Shown piece by piece: positions 43,576 to 53,897 of a stretch of DNA of 64,000 nt (within the stretch, counting starts at the first letter, position 1; each line of letters opens with the position of its first letter). A program made the translations under genes and the position numbers. Source of the DNA: Rhynchopus sp. YZ270_cl-10. Taxonomy: Eukaryota > Euglenozoa > Diplonemea > Diplonemida > Diplonemidae. The stretch lies in NCBI GenBank assembly GCA_964035575.1, contig OZ037884.1, positions 868,001 through 932,000 on the forward strand, read 5' to 3'. The notes below the pieces were generated by a model that did no database searches, was not told the origin of the DNA, and worked only from the letters and a program-made list of their open reading frames with translations.

Positions 43576-44609
43576 TGGAGGTTGTTCATGATTTTCCTTT
43601 TTTTCTTTTTTTCTTTTTTTTCTTCGCGTTTCTTTTTTTGCGAAACCAAAATATTGTGTCTCCATTGCTTAAGGTGGGGGCAGTGTGGAGGCTGTCACGG
43701 TACCTCTCGGCTACCCCTGTAGTCCACGACTCAACGATGCCGTCGGATCGAAGGGCGCTGATACACACGACGATGAAGTAAATAACTTGACTTGTTGGTT
43801 TTTACTTATGGTTTAAAACAAACCAAAAGATTCTTTTTAAATTTACAAAATATACTATCAATTTATTGATTGCATATGATGAAAATAAATTTACAAAAAA
43901 AAAAGAGGAGACGAAGCTGGTGGATAAAACTCCATCTTTCGATTGAAAATTATATCTTAATCTTATGGTTTCACCGTTATAAACCAACGGTGAAATCATA
44001 AGTAAAACCTCCTCGAATCGATTCATTTACTTCACCCGTCGTGCACCTTGCAATCTCCTCCCCCCTCCCCTTTTCCACCTTGGTTGGCACAACGAATGGG
44101 AACCTGGTTGGATCAGACAAACAGTACAAACCTTCGATTCCGACCCCCCTTTTTTTGTTTTTGTTTTTTACAAAAAGAAGAAGCTAATAGAAAACCAAGC
44201 GAACAGGATTTTTTTAAATATATATATTGTGCGGAATGAAAAAAAAACTGAGAGTATAGAAAAGTATGTGAATACACTCTTTTTTGGTTCGATGTGTGTG
44301 TGTGCCGTTTCAGCCGTTTTGATATAAATTATCAGTATTTTGGGGTAAGGTCCTATGGGATATAGCCTCAAGAGAAGGATATGTGTGTGTATTTGTTTTG
44401 CGCGTTGAGGAGCATACTCATCTGCCAAGTTTTTCGTTCCCTTTTAAAAAAAACAAAAAAAAAAAAAAAATCACCATTTGCTTCTCTCCTTTATTCAGGT
44501 TCTTTGTTTTGTATTTTATTTTTGTGTAGAAAAAAAAAATGGAATGACACCTCACATATTTGCCTGATGCTAAATTCATCTTTTTTGTGGGATTTTTTAT
44601 ATTTGATAT
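43576..44609. other. Intergenic with one hairpin element
   Basis: It contains the CACGACG element (43766-44044), an ATCAATTTATTGA module near 43850, and A/T-rich DNA with (GT)n-like TGTGTGTGTG near 44293. No gene is seen. Confidence 0.5.
43766..44044. mobile_element. CACGACG...CGTCGTG hairpin element (279 bp)
   Basis: The ends CACGACGATGAAGTAAATAA and the inverted TTTACTTCACCCGTCGTG are followed by ACTTGACTTGTTGG/GTTTTTACTTATGG. An internal hairpin ATGGTTTCACCGTT..AACGGTGAAATCAT lies near the right end. It is related to 59075-59190 and, more distantly, to 53213-53308. Confidence 0.7.
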
Positions 44610-45445
44610 GGACTCGTCCGGAAACCCCTCTGGTAAGATTCATCCTTTTGGGTATTTTTGGGTTTTTTTGATGATGCCCCCCACAAAAAGTGCATCTAGG
44701 TGATATTCTGATATGAAAATAGGTTTTTGGGGGGGTCTGAGGCTATATTTTCGCTTTTTTAATCAGATTTTCAGTTTATTGTCGTTCTTCTGGATCTCTT
44801 CTCTCTTTCTCTTAATCCTGCCATGCCGCCTTGACAAGGTTTCATTGACCTCTGTCAAATCTACTGGATCAATGCCAGGGACTTTTGCTTTGCGGGTCAC
44901 CTTGGATGTGGAGACTCCATAGTAAATACAGGTTCCCTCCGTGTCAGAGTACACGCTAGCTGAAATGACACGACCGTTGCTCGGGCAGCAGTACACAGAC
45001 GAAAAGAGATTGATGGAAAGAAGGGTGCACTGATACGTATGAGTACGAGGGAATGAGATAACAAAGGCCTCTGTGTGGGGAAGCTCGCGCAGGGCACCGA
45101 CAATGACCCCTACGGTAAGGATCTCCTGACAACAAGAATCATCAGAGAGAGGGTTCGAAACGACACCAAGTGTGCGTCGCACCCATTCTTACCGTGTTTC
45201 TCGACAAAAAAGTGAACTTCACTGCTGTCATTGCCACGTTTTTTTTTTCCAAAAAATACGTAAAAAAATATAAGTAAAAAGGGGGAGAGGGGAAATAAAC
45301 AAAAATAAATGCCCAAAATATGCCCTCTGGGGTGGTAGGTGTATGGTGGGTATCAAAAAATTGGGTTGTTTGGGTGTTTTGAGCAGAAAAACCTCAAAAA
45401 ACCCCAAAAGGATGAATCTTACCAGGAGGGTTTCCGGACGGACCC
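44610..45445. mobile_element. Inverted-repeat-bounded block containing an intron-bearing gene
   Basis: The left end GGACTCGTCCGGAAACCCC...TGGTAAGATTCATCCTTTT is mirrored at the right by AAAAGGATGAATCTTACCA...TTTCCGGACGGACCC over about 50 bases. The block of 836 bp holds the minus-strand gene. It may be a transposon encoding a small protein, a captured host gene, or a gene flanked by unrelated inverted repeats. No clear target duplication is visible. Confidence 0.6.
44763..45231 (-). CDS. Two-exon gene, 133 aa, function unknown (exons 45231-45193, 45125-44763)
   Basis: Exon 1 (13 codons) reads MTAVKFTFLSRNT from ATG 45231. The 67-nt intron has donor ACG|GTAAGA and acceptor TTGTTGTCAG|GAG, and its removal keeps the frame (phase 0). 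Exon 2 reads EILTVGVIVGALRELPHTEA, FVISFPRTHTYQCTLLSIN and onward. It ends in a basic stretch RRHGRIKRKREEIQKNDNK that could be a nuclear-localisation or nucleic-acid-binding segment. Codon use is balanced and unlike the AT-rich flanks. I do not recognise the family; the middle looks beta-rich. Position inside inverted repeats suggests it may be element-encoded or captured. Without splicing the frame would start at a non-ATG codon. Confidence 0.55.
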
Positions 45446-46796
45446 AATATATTATACCATCTATTCAGTAGAATAGTTAGTATATGAAACAATATTTGAT
45501 GTTTATAGTGAGGGGGGGAGCGTGGGGGAGGGAATACAGCTATATTGTTTAGCCTGAAAAAAAAATCCCTGAACACTTTTTTTTTTTCTTCAAAAAAAAA
45601 AATAAAGATAGTGGGCATCTCGTCCTTGGGTGTCCACGCTTATACAACAAATTTTTCAACAAACAGCGAACAGCGAAAAAAAAAAAAAAATGATTGTAAC
45701 CATGCAGTTTACCTCAAAAAAAATTCTTTTTTGTATGGGTGGCGAGATGGTTAAGCCCCCAAGCTATTACCAATTCTCAAGAAAAACCCAATCCCAAAAA
45801 TTCCAAGGCTTCGGCCAACATTGAGTACAGACCCGGATTCTCCCACCTGGTGGGATTACTCGGCGATTGTCGACACAACAAAAAAAAACCCCCCATTGAA
45901 ACTCCTCCTCCTCTCCTCCTCTCCTCCTCTCCCTCTCCCTCCTTCCCCCTGATTGTCACATCTCCCCCCGGATTCTCTCCCCCACTCCCGCTCGCCCGCC
46001 CTCCACCTCTCTAATGCATAGTGTATTTTCTTTTAAATCTCGCACACTTCTTCCACCCCTCCCTCCCTCCCTCCCCCTCACTTTTCCCCCAACACGTCTG
46101 TCCACTCAAAATGATATCAATACAAATTCCTGTTGAAAAGAAAAGAAAAGAAAAAGGAAAAAGGGGGGCCCATTTTTAAGGTTGTCTGTAGACAGTACAG
46201 ATCCCTTGAGGTTTGACGCTTTTTCTTTTTCCGAGGTGATTTTTTTCTTTCTCCTAATCAGGCTTAGGTTCATCTTACAAAAAAAACCTTTATTTTCAAA
46301 GATGGTGATAAGAGGAGAAGACACCATATTATTTTTTGTGTGTGTGGTTATTTTTTTGTCTAAAAAACGCTGACCTTTTTTTGTTTTTTTTTAAAAGACA
46401 CAAGGGACAGTCATGCAACCTTTCTTTTTTTATCAACTTCAACTTTTTTTTTGTTGTATTTTTTTCTCTGAGGGTTGACACCATGGAGAAGAAGCAAAAA
46501 GAAAAAGAGAAAATGAAACAACAACAAAAAGAACATTGAGTATAGACCCTATTAGCCCAAGGTGGTTTTCAGGCGGTATTCGACCCAACACAACTGAAAG
46601 ATGCATTTTTTTTTTCTTTTTTTTTTTTTGCAAAAAACCACCCCACACACCCACAAACCACATCACTCCATTCACTAAACCTAAATACAAAAAAAAAACC
46701 ATGATTTTTTTTTAAAATGCTTTCTTTTGTGGAACTGCCTCAAAAATGGAGCCATCGTTTCCTTGCTGAGGTGTACGTTTCCCTTAAGGGGGAGGA
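45446..46796. other. Intergenic: modules and C-rich tracts
   Basis: A GTATATGAAA module (45448-45494), a GTCGACACAAC module (45820-45875) and a diverged one (46537-46590) are present, with a CCTCTCCTCCTCTCC-type microsatellite near 45905-45945. No gene is seen. Confidence 0.5.
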
Positions 46797-46804
46797 GGGA
46801 TATA

Positions 46805-47015
46805 TAATGGTGGCAGTATTGTGATGGGAGCGCATTGGTATACGCAAAAATACATCAAAATACATTACAATACGTATTTGGTGTTACCGATCTGCTGTCG
46901 GGGACATGTCAACGACATGTCAAATATGGGCCCTTTCGGGAACACCAGTATTGTGATGTCTTTTGATGTATTTTGCGTATTTCAATGAGCTCCCATCACA
47001 ATACTGCCACTATTA
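46805..47015. mobile_element. TAATRGTGGCAG foldback element with 8-bp duplication GGGATATA
   Basis: The left TAATGGTGGCAGTATTGTGA is mirrored at the right by TCACAATACTGCCACTATTA, continuing through CGCAAAAATACATCAAAA. GGGATATA lies directly outside both ends (46797-46804 and 47016-47023). An 8-bp duplication fits hAT, P or Merlin types. The loop was later hit by the TGGTG element at 46879-46947; without it and one GTATT the element is 137 bp. Confidence 0.85.
46879..46947. mobile_element. TGGTG...CACCA element nested in a foldback element, duplication GTATT
   Basis: This 69-bp short form, TGGTGTTACCGATC to CGGGAACACCA, is flanked by GTATT on both sides. It lies in the loop of the 46805-47015 element, so it is younger than that insertion. 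Confidence 0.85.
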
Positions 47016-47023
47016 GGGATATA

Positions 47024-48951
47024 CGGAGGATCCTAAGATGTATTCTTCTCGCTGCTTCCAAAAGAAATAAAAAAAAACCCCCCCAAAATTAAATTAAACT
47101 TTAAAAACCACAAAAATGCCTGCCAGTTCTCAAGCATATCGCGTGTCTTCATCCACCTGATAAAGTTCATGTACCAAGGTACACTGACCAGAGATGTGTA
47201 TTAAGAGTAAAATGAAAATTTTTGTTTTGTTGTGCGGGGAAAACAGCATGTTTTTTTTTGACAATATGAGACATAAAAGTGTTGCTTTTTTTTTTCGCAC
47301 TCATGACGACATTTTTTTTTATTACGTTTTGTTGTCGTGTTTGAGGATTGTCATTTGAAATAAAGGTTTTTAAAAACGTGTGAAAGAAAAAAATGTTGAA
47401 AAGGGAGAAGATTCGAGTGAGAAAGACGATACAAAAGAAAAGGGCCTGTTTCACGCAAATCCCAAAAGGGGAAAAAGTGAGTATTTTATGCAAACAAAAA
47501 CAAAAACAAAAAAACAAAAGTAATGTGTAAAAAATGCACTGTTTCCTACAATTCTTCAAAAATTCAAAAATTCAAAATTCAAAAAAAAAAAAAATTCAAA
47601 CAAAAACAAAAAAAATCTGCAACCTAAACCACACTTCTAGCAACTTTCTATCGACCAGCAAACCCTGCTACCATTATTTGTATATTTTCTTTTCTTTTCC
47701 TTTTTAAATATTTCCTTTGTGTGCTTTCTTTCTTTTCCTCCGATGTATGTGCACAACGAGGCACATTCATCCTTTTCACAGTTTTTTTTTTTTTTTTCTT
47801 TTCTTTTTTTATCCTCCCTCTTCCCCCCCTCCCTTTTGCTCTTAGGGGGGTATTTTTTTCTTTGTTCCCTTCAATTTTTCATTTTTTTTTTTCTTCTTTT
47901 TACGTTTCCCCCTCTTTTGTACGTATTGTTATTCTACTGGTTTGGCAAGCCTACTCGACCGTTTTTTTCGGACCCCTCTCCAATCCCCATTACATTCTTT
48001 GTTGTTGTTTTCTTCTTCTTCTTTTTTCAGCTTTTTTTTTTTGTTTCTTTGTTAATTTTATGTTTTGCCTGCGCCCTCCCGGCGTTTTGTGCACTTCCAA
48101 CTTTTCTTCTTTTTTTTTTAAAGAGCCGTGCTATCAATTTATTGAATGCATATGTTGAAATACTTTTTGTTATTGGAAAAGAAGATACATTGTGCAACAG
48201 ATGCACTTTTCGTCTTTCAAAAAAAATAAGCCAAATCTGCCCTTTTCAAAATGTGTTTGGTGGCACTACACAGAGTGGCCTCACCTTACACACCATTCGT
48301 TTTTCTCTTATTTTTTTTTTTTTTTCATCTTTATCTTTCTATTTGATGTCCTTATTTTTACAAAGGTGGTTAAGCACGTCTTAGCATTCATCTTTTACCC
48401 CAACATTTCTTTTCGTTTTGTTCTTTATTCACCATCAGCTTTTCTCTCTCTCGACCCACCTACCCCCTTCCGCCGTGAAATATAATTTTCTTTTAAAAAC
48501 CGCACAATTTTTTTTGTCGCTTTTATGAAAGAAAACATGTATGTGATGTGGCGCTTTCGTCTTTTGCTGTGTTTTCTTTCAGATTTGGGTGTAATAAATT
48601 GGTCGCGGTTTTTTTAAAAGGTTTCTTTTGTTATTTTTTTGCGACAGTATGCGGTGCGTGGGTCTTATCCCTTCTTCTTCTTTATTGTTTTCAGATGTAA
48701 ACCACGAAATGGATTGTAGGACTGCATGGTCGGTACAGCCGGTCATGTACCAAGGTACATTGTTCACGAGAGCCTCAAAAAAAACATATCCAACCTTTTT
48801 TTTAGTTTATATTTTTCTCGCGTTTTTTTTCGGGTTTTTCGTGTTTCATTCGAAACTAATTGTTGCCGGATTCATTCCGTACAAAGAAGAAGAATTGAGA
48901 GAGAGTGCTTTTTTCTTTTCTTTTTTGTTTTTTTTTTTTTTGGCCTCAAAG
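47024..48951. other. Intergenic: T-rich, no supportable gene
   Basis: Long T runs give Phe-rich frames (47719-48384 region) that I do not regard as genes. Modules: GTGTGTGCAC type near 47741, TAAGC hairpin at 48364, ATCAATTTATTGA near 48130, and a CCACGAAATGGATTG module at 48696-48775. Confidence 0.5.
48696..48775 (+). repeat. Dispersed module CCACGAAATGGAT...ACCAAGGTACA
   Basis: The pattern is TAAACCACGAAATGGAT, GTAGGACTGCATGG, GTACAGCCGGTCAT and ACCAAGGTACAxTGTTCACG. A second copy lies at 51048-51122 and partial copies at 58977-59020 and 47165-47195. Same orientation throughout. Confidence 0.65.
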
Positions 48952-50874
48952 CAGGGTATTAGTTAGCTTTTTTTTTTCCAGCCAAATTCTGGTTATCTGG
49001 TTTTTTCCCTCCCCCAGCAGGAATCGCTATTTTTTCTTGTGGTCTGCCAAAAAAAAAGGGTCAACAAAAAATTTTCCGCGCTCCGCGCGAAAAGGTCCGT
49101 TCATTTCGCGTCAAAACGTGATGACGTGGGATGGTAACGTACTTCAAGAACCAAACTAACCTGCACTGAGCTCTCTCTAGCAACAAAACCTTCCCTTAGT
49201 ACAAGAAGAAACGGTGGTCATGGCATCAAAACTGTTCTGGCGAAGCCACGGTACGCAACATTTCAAAAATTGTGATATAAAATCGAACATTTTTACAGCC
49301 AAACCATGGCATGGTAGGGCTACTGCGCAAAATTTTTGGCTGCGCCACAGGCGCAGCCACGCTACTTTTTTATGATCGCCGATCCCGAAAGGAGGTTGGG
49401 CTGCTGGGGGGGGGGGTGGGTGGGAACCGAACTTCCTTCGGGCCCCTGGCCAAAAAAATTTTTTTTTGAAAAATCCCGAATCTCGTTTTTTTTTTTTTCT
49501 CGAATAACCAGAATTGGGGAATTCTGGTTTTCAAAACCAGAATTTGTACGTTAACTATACATAGCGCTCCAATTAGACTCTAACTAGATAATTAGAGTCG
49601 GCAGTTCGAGTATAATTAGAGTCTTTAAAACTCTAACTGAACTCTAATACTCTAACTGGACTCTAATTAGAGTCTAATTAGAGTCCTATAAGAGGGTCAA
49701 TAAAGAGGGGCACATCAATCAATGCTATAGCCATCAACCCAGAGGGCATAGCTAGTGCAAGAAATTCGACTTTGTAATCCAGAGAGCCTGTTCTCTGCTT
49801 GCAGAGAACCAGACACAAGAAAATATTGTTTGTTCCCCCAGAAAACCAGTGCACAATTCACACTCCTTGTGGATGGTCTTGTTGCCTTTTTAGCACAGGA
49901 ATTTTGGCCCAGGGGCATGCACTTGAAGCATGGCTATTTAGTGTGTATGGGGCAGTGTTGTTTTGTTATGAATTCTCTTTGGTATATTTTAGAATAAGTA
50001 GTATTTCTTCGGCTGAAATGAACGTATGCTCGCTATAGATTTCCCGTCAACACAGCCTTTGATACTGGGATTACCCCTTCGACCCCTTTGTGGTAGTTAA
50101 ATTCGATTGACATTTACATTCCTAGAGATGAAAGAACAAGACACCACTTCTGTACCCGCGCATCAACATTTGTAGAAAACTTTGCACCCCAAACACCTTC
50201 AATAACGCCCGCCAAAAGGCGCCCCTTGTTGCTGGGAGTTGGTTCTCATTGATACCTGCACAGCAGGCATTCCTCTGAGTCCAACGCTGCTTGGCCTGTC
50301 TGCGGCGTTGCACCGAAGGTGCACATAGAGTTTTTGCATCGCATTCCCTAATGTATGGGGCACTCACACTTGAGGGCATGTGCCACTGCGCGGGTCTGAG
50401 TACCTGGGTACCCATAGCTGAGAATAAGCCGGGTCCCGAGTCCCGGTACTGGGTACTAGGTACAGTAGGAGTAGGACTAGGCCCCCACCCTCCCGCGACC
50501 GGGTCCCCGACCCGCTTTCAGGCGGACCACAGCGCCTTGTGTCCCAGTCCGGCTGAGAACTCGGTTCCCCAAGTCTTATTTTCAGCTATGTGGGTATCTG
50601 GGCACCTGGGTCCTACAGAGGAACCTTAGGGGAACCGGTTCCTTACGGCGTTTGCACCTACAAGAAGCCTGTTGTTTTACTCTAATTAGACTATAATTAG
50701 AGTGTAGTTAGAGTCTAATTGTGCTCTAACTGCACTCTAATTATAGTCTAATTGAAGAAAAGCGACTCTAATTATACTCTAACTGGACTCTAACTGACTT
50801 GGCCCAAAATCCCAGACTCTAATTATACCCTAATACTCTAATTAGAGCGCTATGTATAGTTAACTAATACCCTG
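48952..50874. mobile_element. CAGGGTATTAG element (hAT-like) interrupted by a TTAA element
   Basis: The ends CAGGGTATTAGTTA and TAACTAATACCCTG are inverted, with CTCAAAG directly outside both (48945-48951 and 50875-50881). Leaving out the 1.3-kb insertion plus one TTAA, the host element is about 610 bp. Its two ends then match further: AAATTCTGGTT on the left and its inverse AACCAGAATTT next to the TTAA on the right. The size and ends resemble the 53898-54536 element, which has a clear 8-bp duplication. It contains a copy of the 25478 repeat (49201-49376). No transposase is seen. Confidence 0.8.
49555..50859. mobile_element. TTAA-flanked element with TCTAATTAGA-type sub-terminal repeats (1305 bp)
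   Basis: TTAA flanks CTATACATAGCGCTC on the left and GAGCGCTATGTATAG on the right, perfect 15-bp inverted ends. Both sub-terminal zones (49570-49690 and 50680-50850) carry many ACTCTAATTAGAGT-like repeats in both orientations. The core holds an inverted pair (TACCCATAGCTGAGAATAAG near 50410 and its mirror near 50577) and short frames on both strands that I cannot identify. TTAA duplication is the hallmark of piggyBac-type (and Kolobok) insertion; the ends lack the usual piggyBac CCY start, so the superfamily is tentative. Confidence 0.8.
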
Positions 50875-50881
50875 CTCAAAG

Positions 50882-51846
50882 AGGTTTCCTCTTGGCCAGG
50901 TAAGGTTGGAGCGTATCTCAACAACAACCTAGTTACCTTACCCCTTTGAAGGTGGGCCCTTAGCTGCTTTTGTCTACACACAACGGCAAAAAAAAAAAAA
51001 GTTTGCTTTTGTTTTTTTGGGTCCAACTGTTCCCGTCTTTTTTTAGATGTAAACCACGAAATGGATGTAGGACTGCATGGTTGGGTGTCCACCCCAGTAC
51101 AGCCGGTCATACCAAGGTACACAACTCTACCTTTTTTTTTTGTCACCTCATGAAGGAGGAAATAGAAACAACGCACTTTGAACACATTTTTGCGGTTCTA
51201 GAGACGAACCGCGCTGCAGAAGCCACTCCTCACCCTAACAGGTCGAGGTGTTGTGCGTTTCACCACAACCTGTTCTCCCATGGGTTTTATCGTGTGATGA
51301 GTGTTAAGTTTCTATTTTCGCATAGACAGCGAAAGCAGGATGATGTGGGCGATTATGCTGTAGTATAGTATTGTTTTGCGCATCTAATAGGTAGTGTCCT
51401 CCCTTCGAAAAAAGAAATAGTGGAGCACACTCTAGGGTGGCTACACTAATACAACCAAGTTTTCAAAGAAAAAAAACCCCCCGTGTGTACGTGACGCACA
51501 TTGTTTTTAACCTTCAAAAAGACTTTCTTTCTATGTTTTTTGCCTATTTTTTTTTCACTCTAGATACTGCCTTTTCGCCGTACACAAACCTATTTTTTTT
51601 TTGTCCGTTTTATTCAACCCAAAATTCTATATTAGCTTAGAGCACCTCTGAAGATCGCTCTTGGAATATTGTTTTTTTTTGGGTACTTCATTTATTTTTT
51701 GACAGGGTCGTCCTGACTCCCTGTATTCTTTTTTTCTTTTTTGTTCTTTTTTGCAGGGCGTTCGCTATCGCCATCGTTTTTTCCTGATCGTGGCGAAATG
51801 CCAAAAAACCCGAAATTTTTGCTTTTTTACTAGTGCTTAAAATAGG
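50882..51846. other. Intergenic with structured repeat and modules
   Basis: Modules lie at 50882-50920, 50922-50985, 51048-51122 and 51418-51466, with the second copy of the structured 175-bp repeat at 51151-51328. No gene is seen. Confidence 0.5.
51151..51328 (+). repeat. Structured 175-bp repeat, copy 2
   Basis: This matches 28264-28437 from TGAAGGAGGAAATAGAAAC to GTTTCTATTTTCGCATAGAC. Here the inner stem CGGTTCTAGAGACGAACCG is perfect, whereas copy 1 has GACGAACCGGCG, so pairing is kept with sequence change. The ATGGGTTTTATCGTGTGATG core is unchanged. Confidence 0.6.
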
Positions 51847-52068
51847 TCAAAAAAAATTTTCCCGCCGGAGAGAAGCTAGTTCGTGGGGGTGAATCCCCGG
51901 TACTGAGTGGTCGAAAAAAAATTGCGATTTGCGCGTGATCCCTTCCCCAGCACTAAAACCAGCAAAACGATGGAGAATTTCATCAATCCCCCCCTCACTG
52001 AGGGTCTCTTTGTGCTGTTTAATCAAACAGATGTACAAGAGAGAGGCATCTGTCATATGAGACTTCAT
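51847..52068 (-). CDS. Candidate small ORF, 73 aa, function unknown
   Basis: The frame from ATG 52068 starts MKSHMTDASLLYICLIKQHK, contains EGGIDEILHRFAGFSAGEG and SVPGIHPHELASLRRENFF. The composition is mixed and protein-like, unlike adjacent homopolymer frames. No family, acceptor or partner is recognised. It may be an exon or a decayed fragment. Confidence 0.3.
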   Translation of the reverse strand: MKSHMTDASLLYICLIKQHKETLSEGGIDEILHRFAGFSAGEGITRKSQFFFDHSVPGIHPHELASLRRENFF

Positions 52069-52129
52069 CCTTAGTTTGATTATTTTCAATCAACTAAAAC
52101 GTCTCTCTGCCGTTGAAGGTAGAGTTGAC

Positions 52130-52315
52130 ACGAGTAGTGACACCTTCTATAACAGGGGGTACGGGACACCTTCAGCAGACTGCAGGATTGAGGAGCGAGC
52201 GGGAGTGCTGGGGAAACTTACTTTCACGGCAGGCGGGTTTGCGGATGATTTTGAGTACAGTGGACACCCCCTCTGCGACCCCCCCTCCGGGGGGGTCGAC
52301 AGGTTGGGGGGGAGA
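52130..52315 (+). other. Possible coding fragment
   Basis: A GC-rich stretch is open on + and reads YGTPSADCRIEERAGVLGKL, TFTAGGFADDFEYSGHPLCD. It ends in a C/G-rich hairpin (CCCCCCTCCGGGGGGG). It looks like an exon or relic and I cannot define its ends or product. It diverges from the minus-strand ORF at 51847-52068. Confidence 0.25.
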
Positions 52316-52374
52316 AATCTCTCTCTCATTTTTTTTTTCCCCCCTTTTTTTTTTTATTTATTTATTTATTTATA

Positions 52375-52486
52375 CAGGGTTTCGCCCCGGTGGGGCGAAG
52401 CCCTGGGGCGAAATAAAATGTCATTTTTTCAGGAAAAGATTTTTTTAACGAAAAAAAATATTTTTCGCCCCGGGGCGAACGCCCTG
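52375..52486. mobile_element. CAGGGTTTCGCCCCGG foldback (112 bp)
   Basis: The left CAGGGTTTCGCCCCGGTGGG and the right CGCCCCGGGGCGAACGCCCTG are inverted, with CAGGG/CCCTG ends like the hAT-like elements here. It is preceded by a (TTTA)n microsatellite. No matching target duplication is seen. Confidence 0.5.
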
Positions 52487-53889
52487 CTTTTTTGTTCTCC
52501 TTTTTATACTTTACACCCTTCTTTTTTAGTCAATGATCTTCCTCTCTTTTTCTCTCTCTCAGTGTCAACACAAAATGGCATGGCATCCCTTTTCCCCCCC
52601 GGAATGTGTTTCTGGCAAAAACTGAAGGGGAAAAAAGTAAAAAAAAAACCGTGTTAGTACAATCACCTAATAGTACAGACCCTGCAGTAGAAGGTGATTG
52701 TCGACACAACAAAAAAAAAACTCCCCCCTTGCACGAATGTTGCGATAAAATGTCTTTCGTAGGTAGTTTCATTTAAAAAAAAAAAACAACAAAAAAAACC
52801 ATATGGTATGTGCACCAAGGTGTCATGTTTCTTATTTTTCAATGTTTTTTTTTCTTCTCTTTCATATGTGTTCAGATGGTTTACTGAGAGTACTTCCCAC
52901 CCCTATTTCCTCCCTTCCTTTGAGTCAGTTGGGTCCGAGACTTCAGAAACAAATGTATTGCAAAAAAGCTTCACATGAGGAAAACGTTTGCAAAAAAAAA
53001 AAAAAAAAAAAAAAAACAAACAAAAAATGAAGTAGTCAAAGACCCGGTCCCTTCTGGAGTGGACAAAAAGTGTTTGATTTTTACCACTCAACTTTTTTTT
53101 TGAAAGTCTCTTGAGAGTTTTGGGGCGCAATGTTATCTAGCTTTGATTTCGACCGGAATTTGAACGAAACCTGGTTCAATTAATTGCATGTCGGGGTCCC
53201 TTGCGTGACTGTCAAATAAATGACTTTACCTTGTTGTGGTTTTGCTTGGGATTTTCACGGTTGGCTTACAAAACAGTGAAACCATGATGCAAAGTCATTT
53301 ACTTCACATTTATGTGCTCTATACACCAGCAACAGGAACAACAAGAACAACAAACAGTACAATAGCATATTGGGCTATGTTGTGTACAAGACCTGCCTTA
53401 GAAGAACGAAACAAAAACTAAAAAAAAAAAAAACAAAAAAAAAACTTGCGTGCTGACCATCTATACGGTGGCATCCCATTGTCGAATTTATCAAAAAAAA
53501 AAAAAAACTTAAAAAAAAAAAAAATAATGAGGTGTGCGGACTGTGTCTCCAAGAGGAAAAGGGAAACTGTCCCCCCTGCCCCGTCGCAGTGAGGAACCCC
53601 GCTAAGTAGCACAACAACAAAACTAAGCAAGAGGCAGTACCAGTGGCGCGGCTACCAATAATTACCGTGTAGTCAGCGTCACGCCTACCATGGTAGGTTA
53701 CAGTGAAAAAAAAAAAAAAAATGATAAAATGCGACTCGTGGTACCACGTGTATGTTGCCCACCGCACTTCCCCTTCCCTCTGTTCTTCTTATGTATCACA
53801 TCATCGTCTGCGCCGTTTTTCTCGAAGAAGAAGAAATAAGAGAAAAAGAGAGGGGGAAAAGGGTGTTACAAAACCCAAAAACCCATAGC
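52487..53889. other. Intergenic with A runs and modules
   Basis: A GTCGACACAAC module (52671-52712), A runs near 52994-53015 and 53500-53525, and a decayed CACGACG-type hairpin (53213-53308, ATAAATGACTTTACC / AAAGTCATTTACTTCAC) are present. TACCGTGTAGTCAGCG with GGTAGGTTACAGTGAA (53660-53705) is shared with about 37575-37625. No gene is seen. Confidence 0.5.
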
Positions 53890-53897
53890 GCTTTCAA

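Noticed and set aside
47719-48384. Phe-rich membrane protein of 221 codons
   Set aside because: The hydrophobic residues come from T runs and T/C tracts. Frames on all nearby tracts look the same.
50291-50629. 112-codon + strand frame and 97-codon - strand frame inside the TTAA element
   Set aside because: Both overlap on opposite strands, neither shows a transposase signature, and part of the sequence is an inverted repeat.
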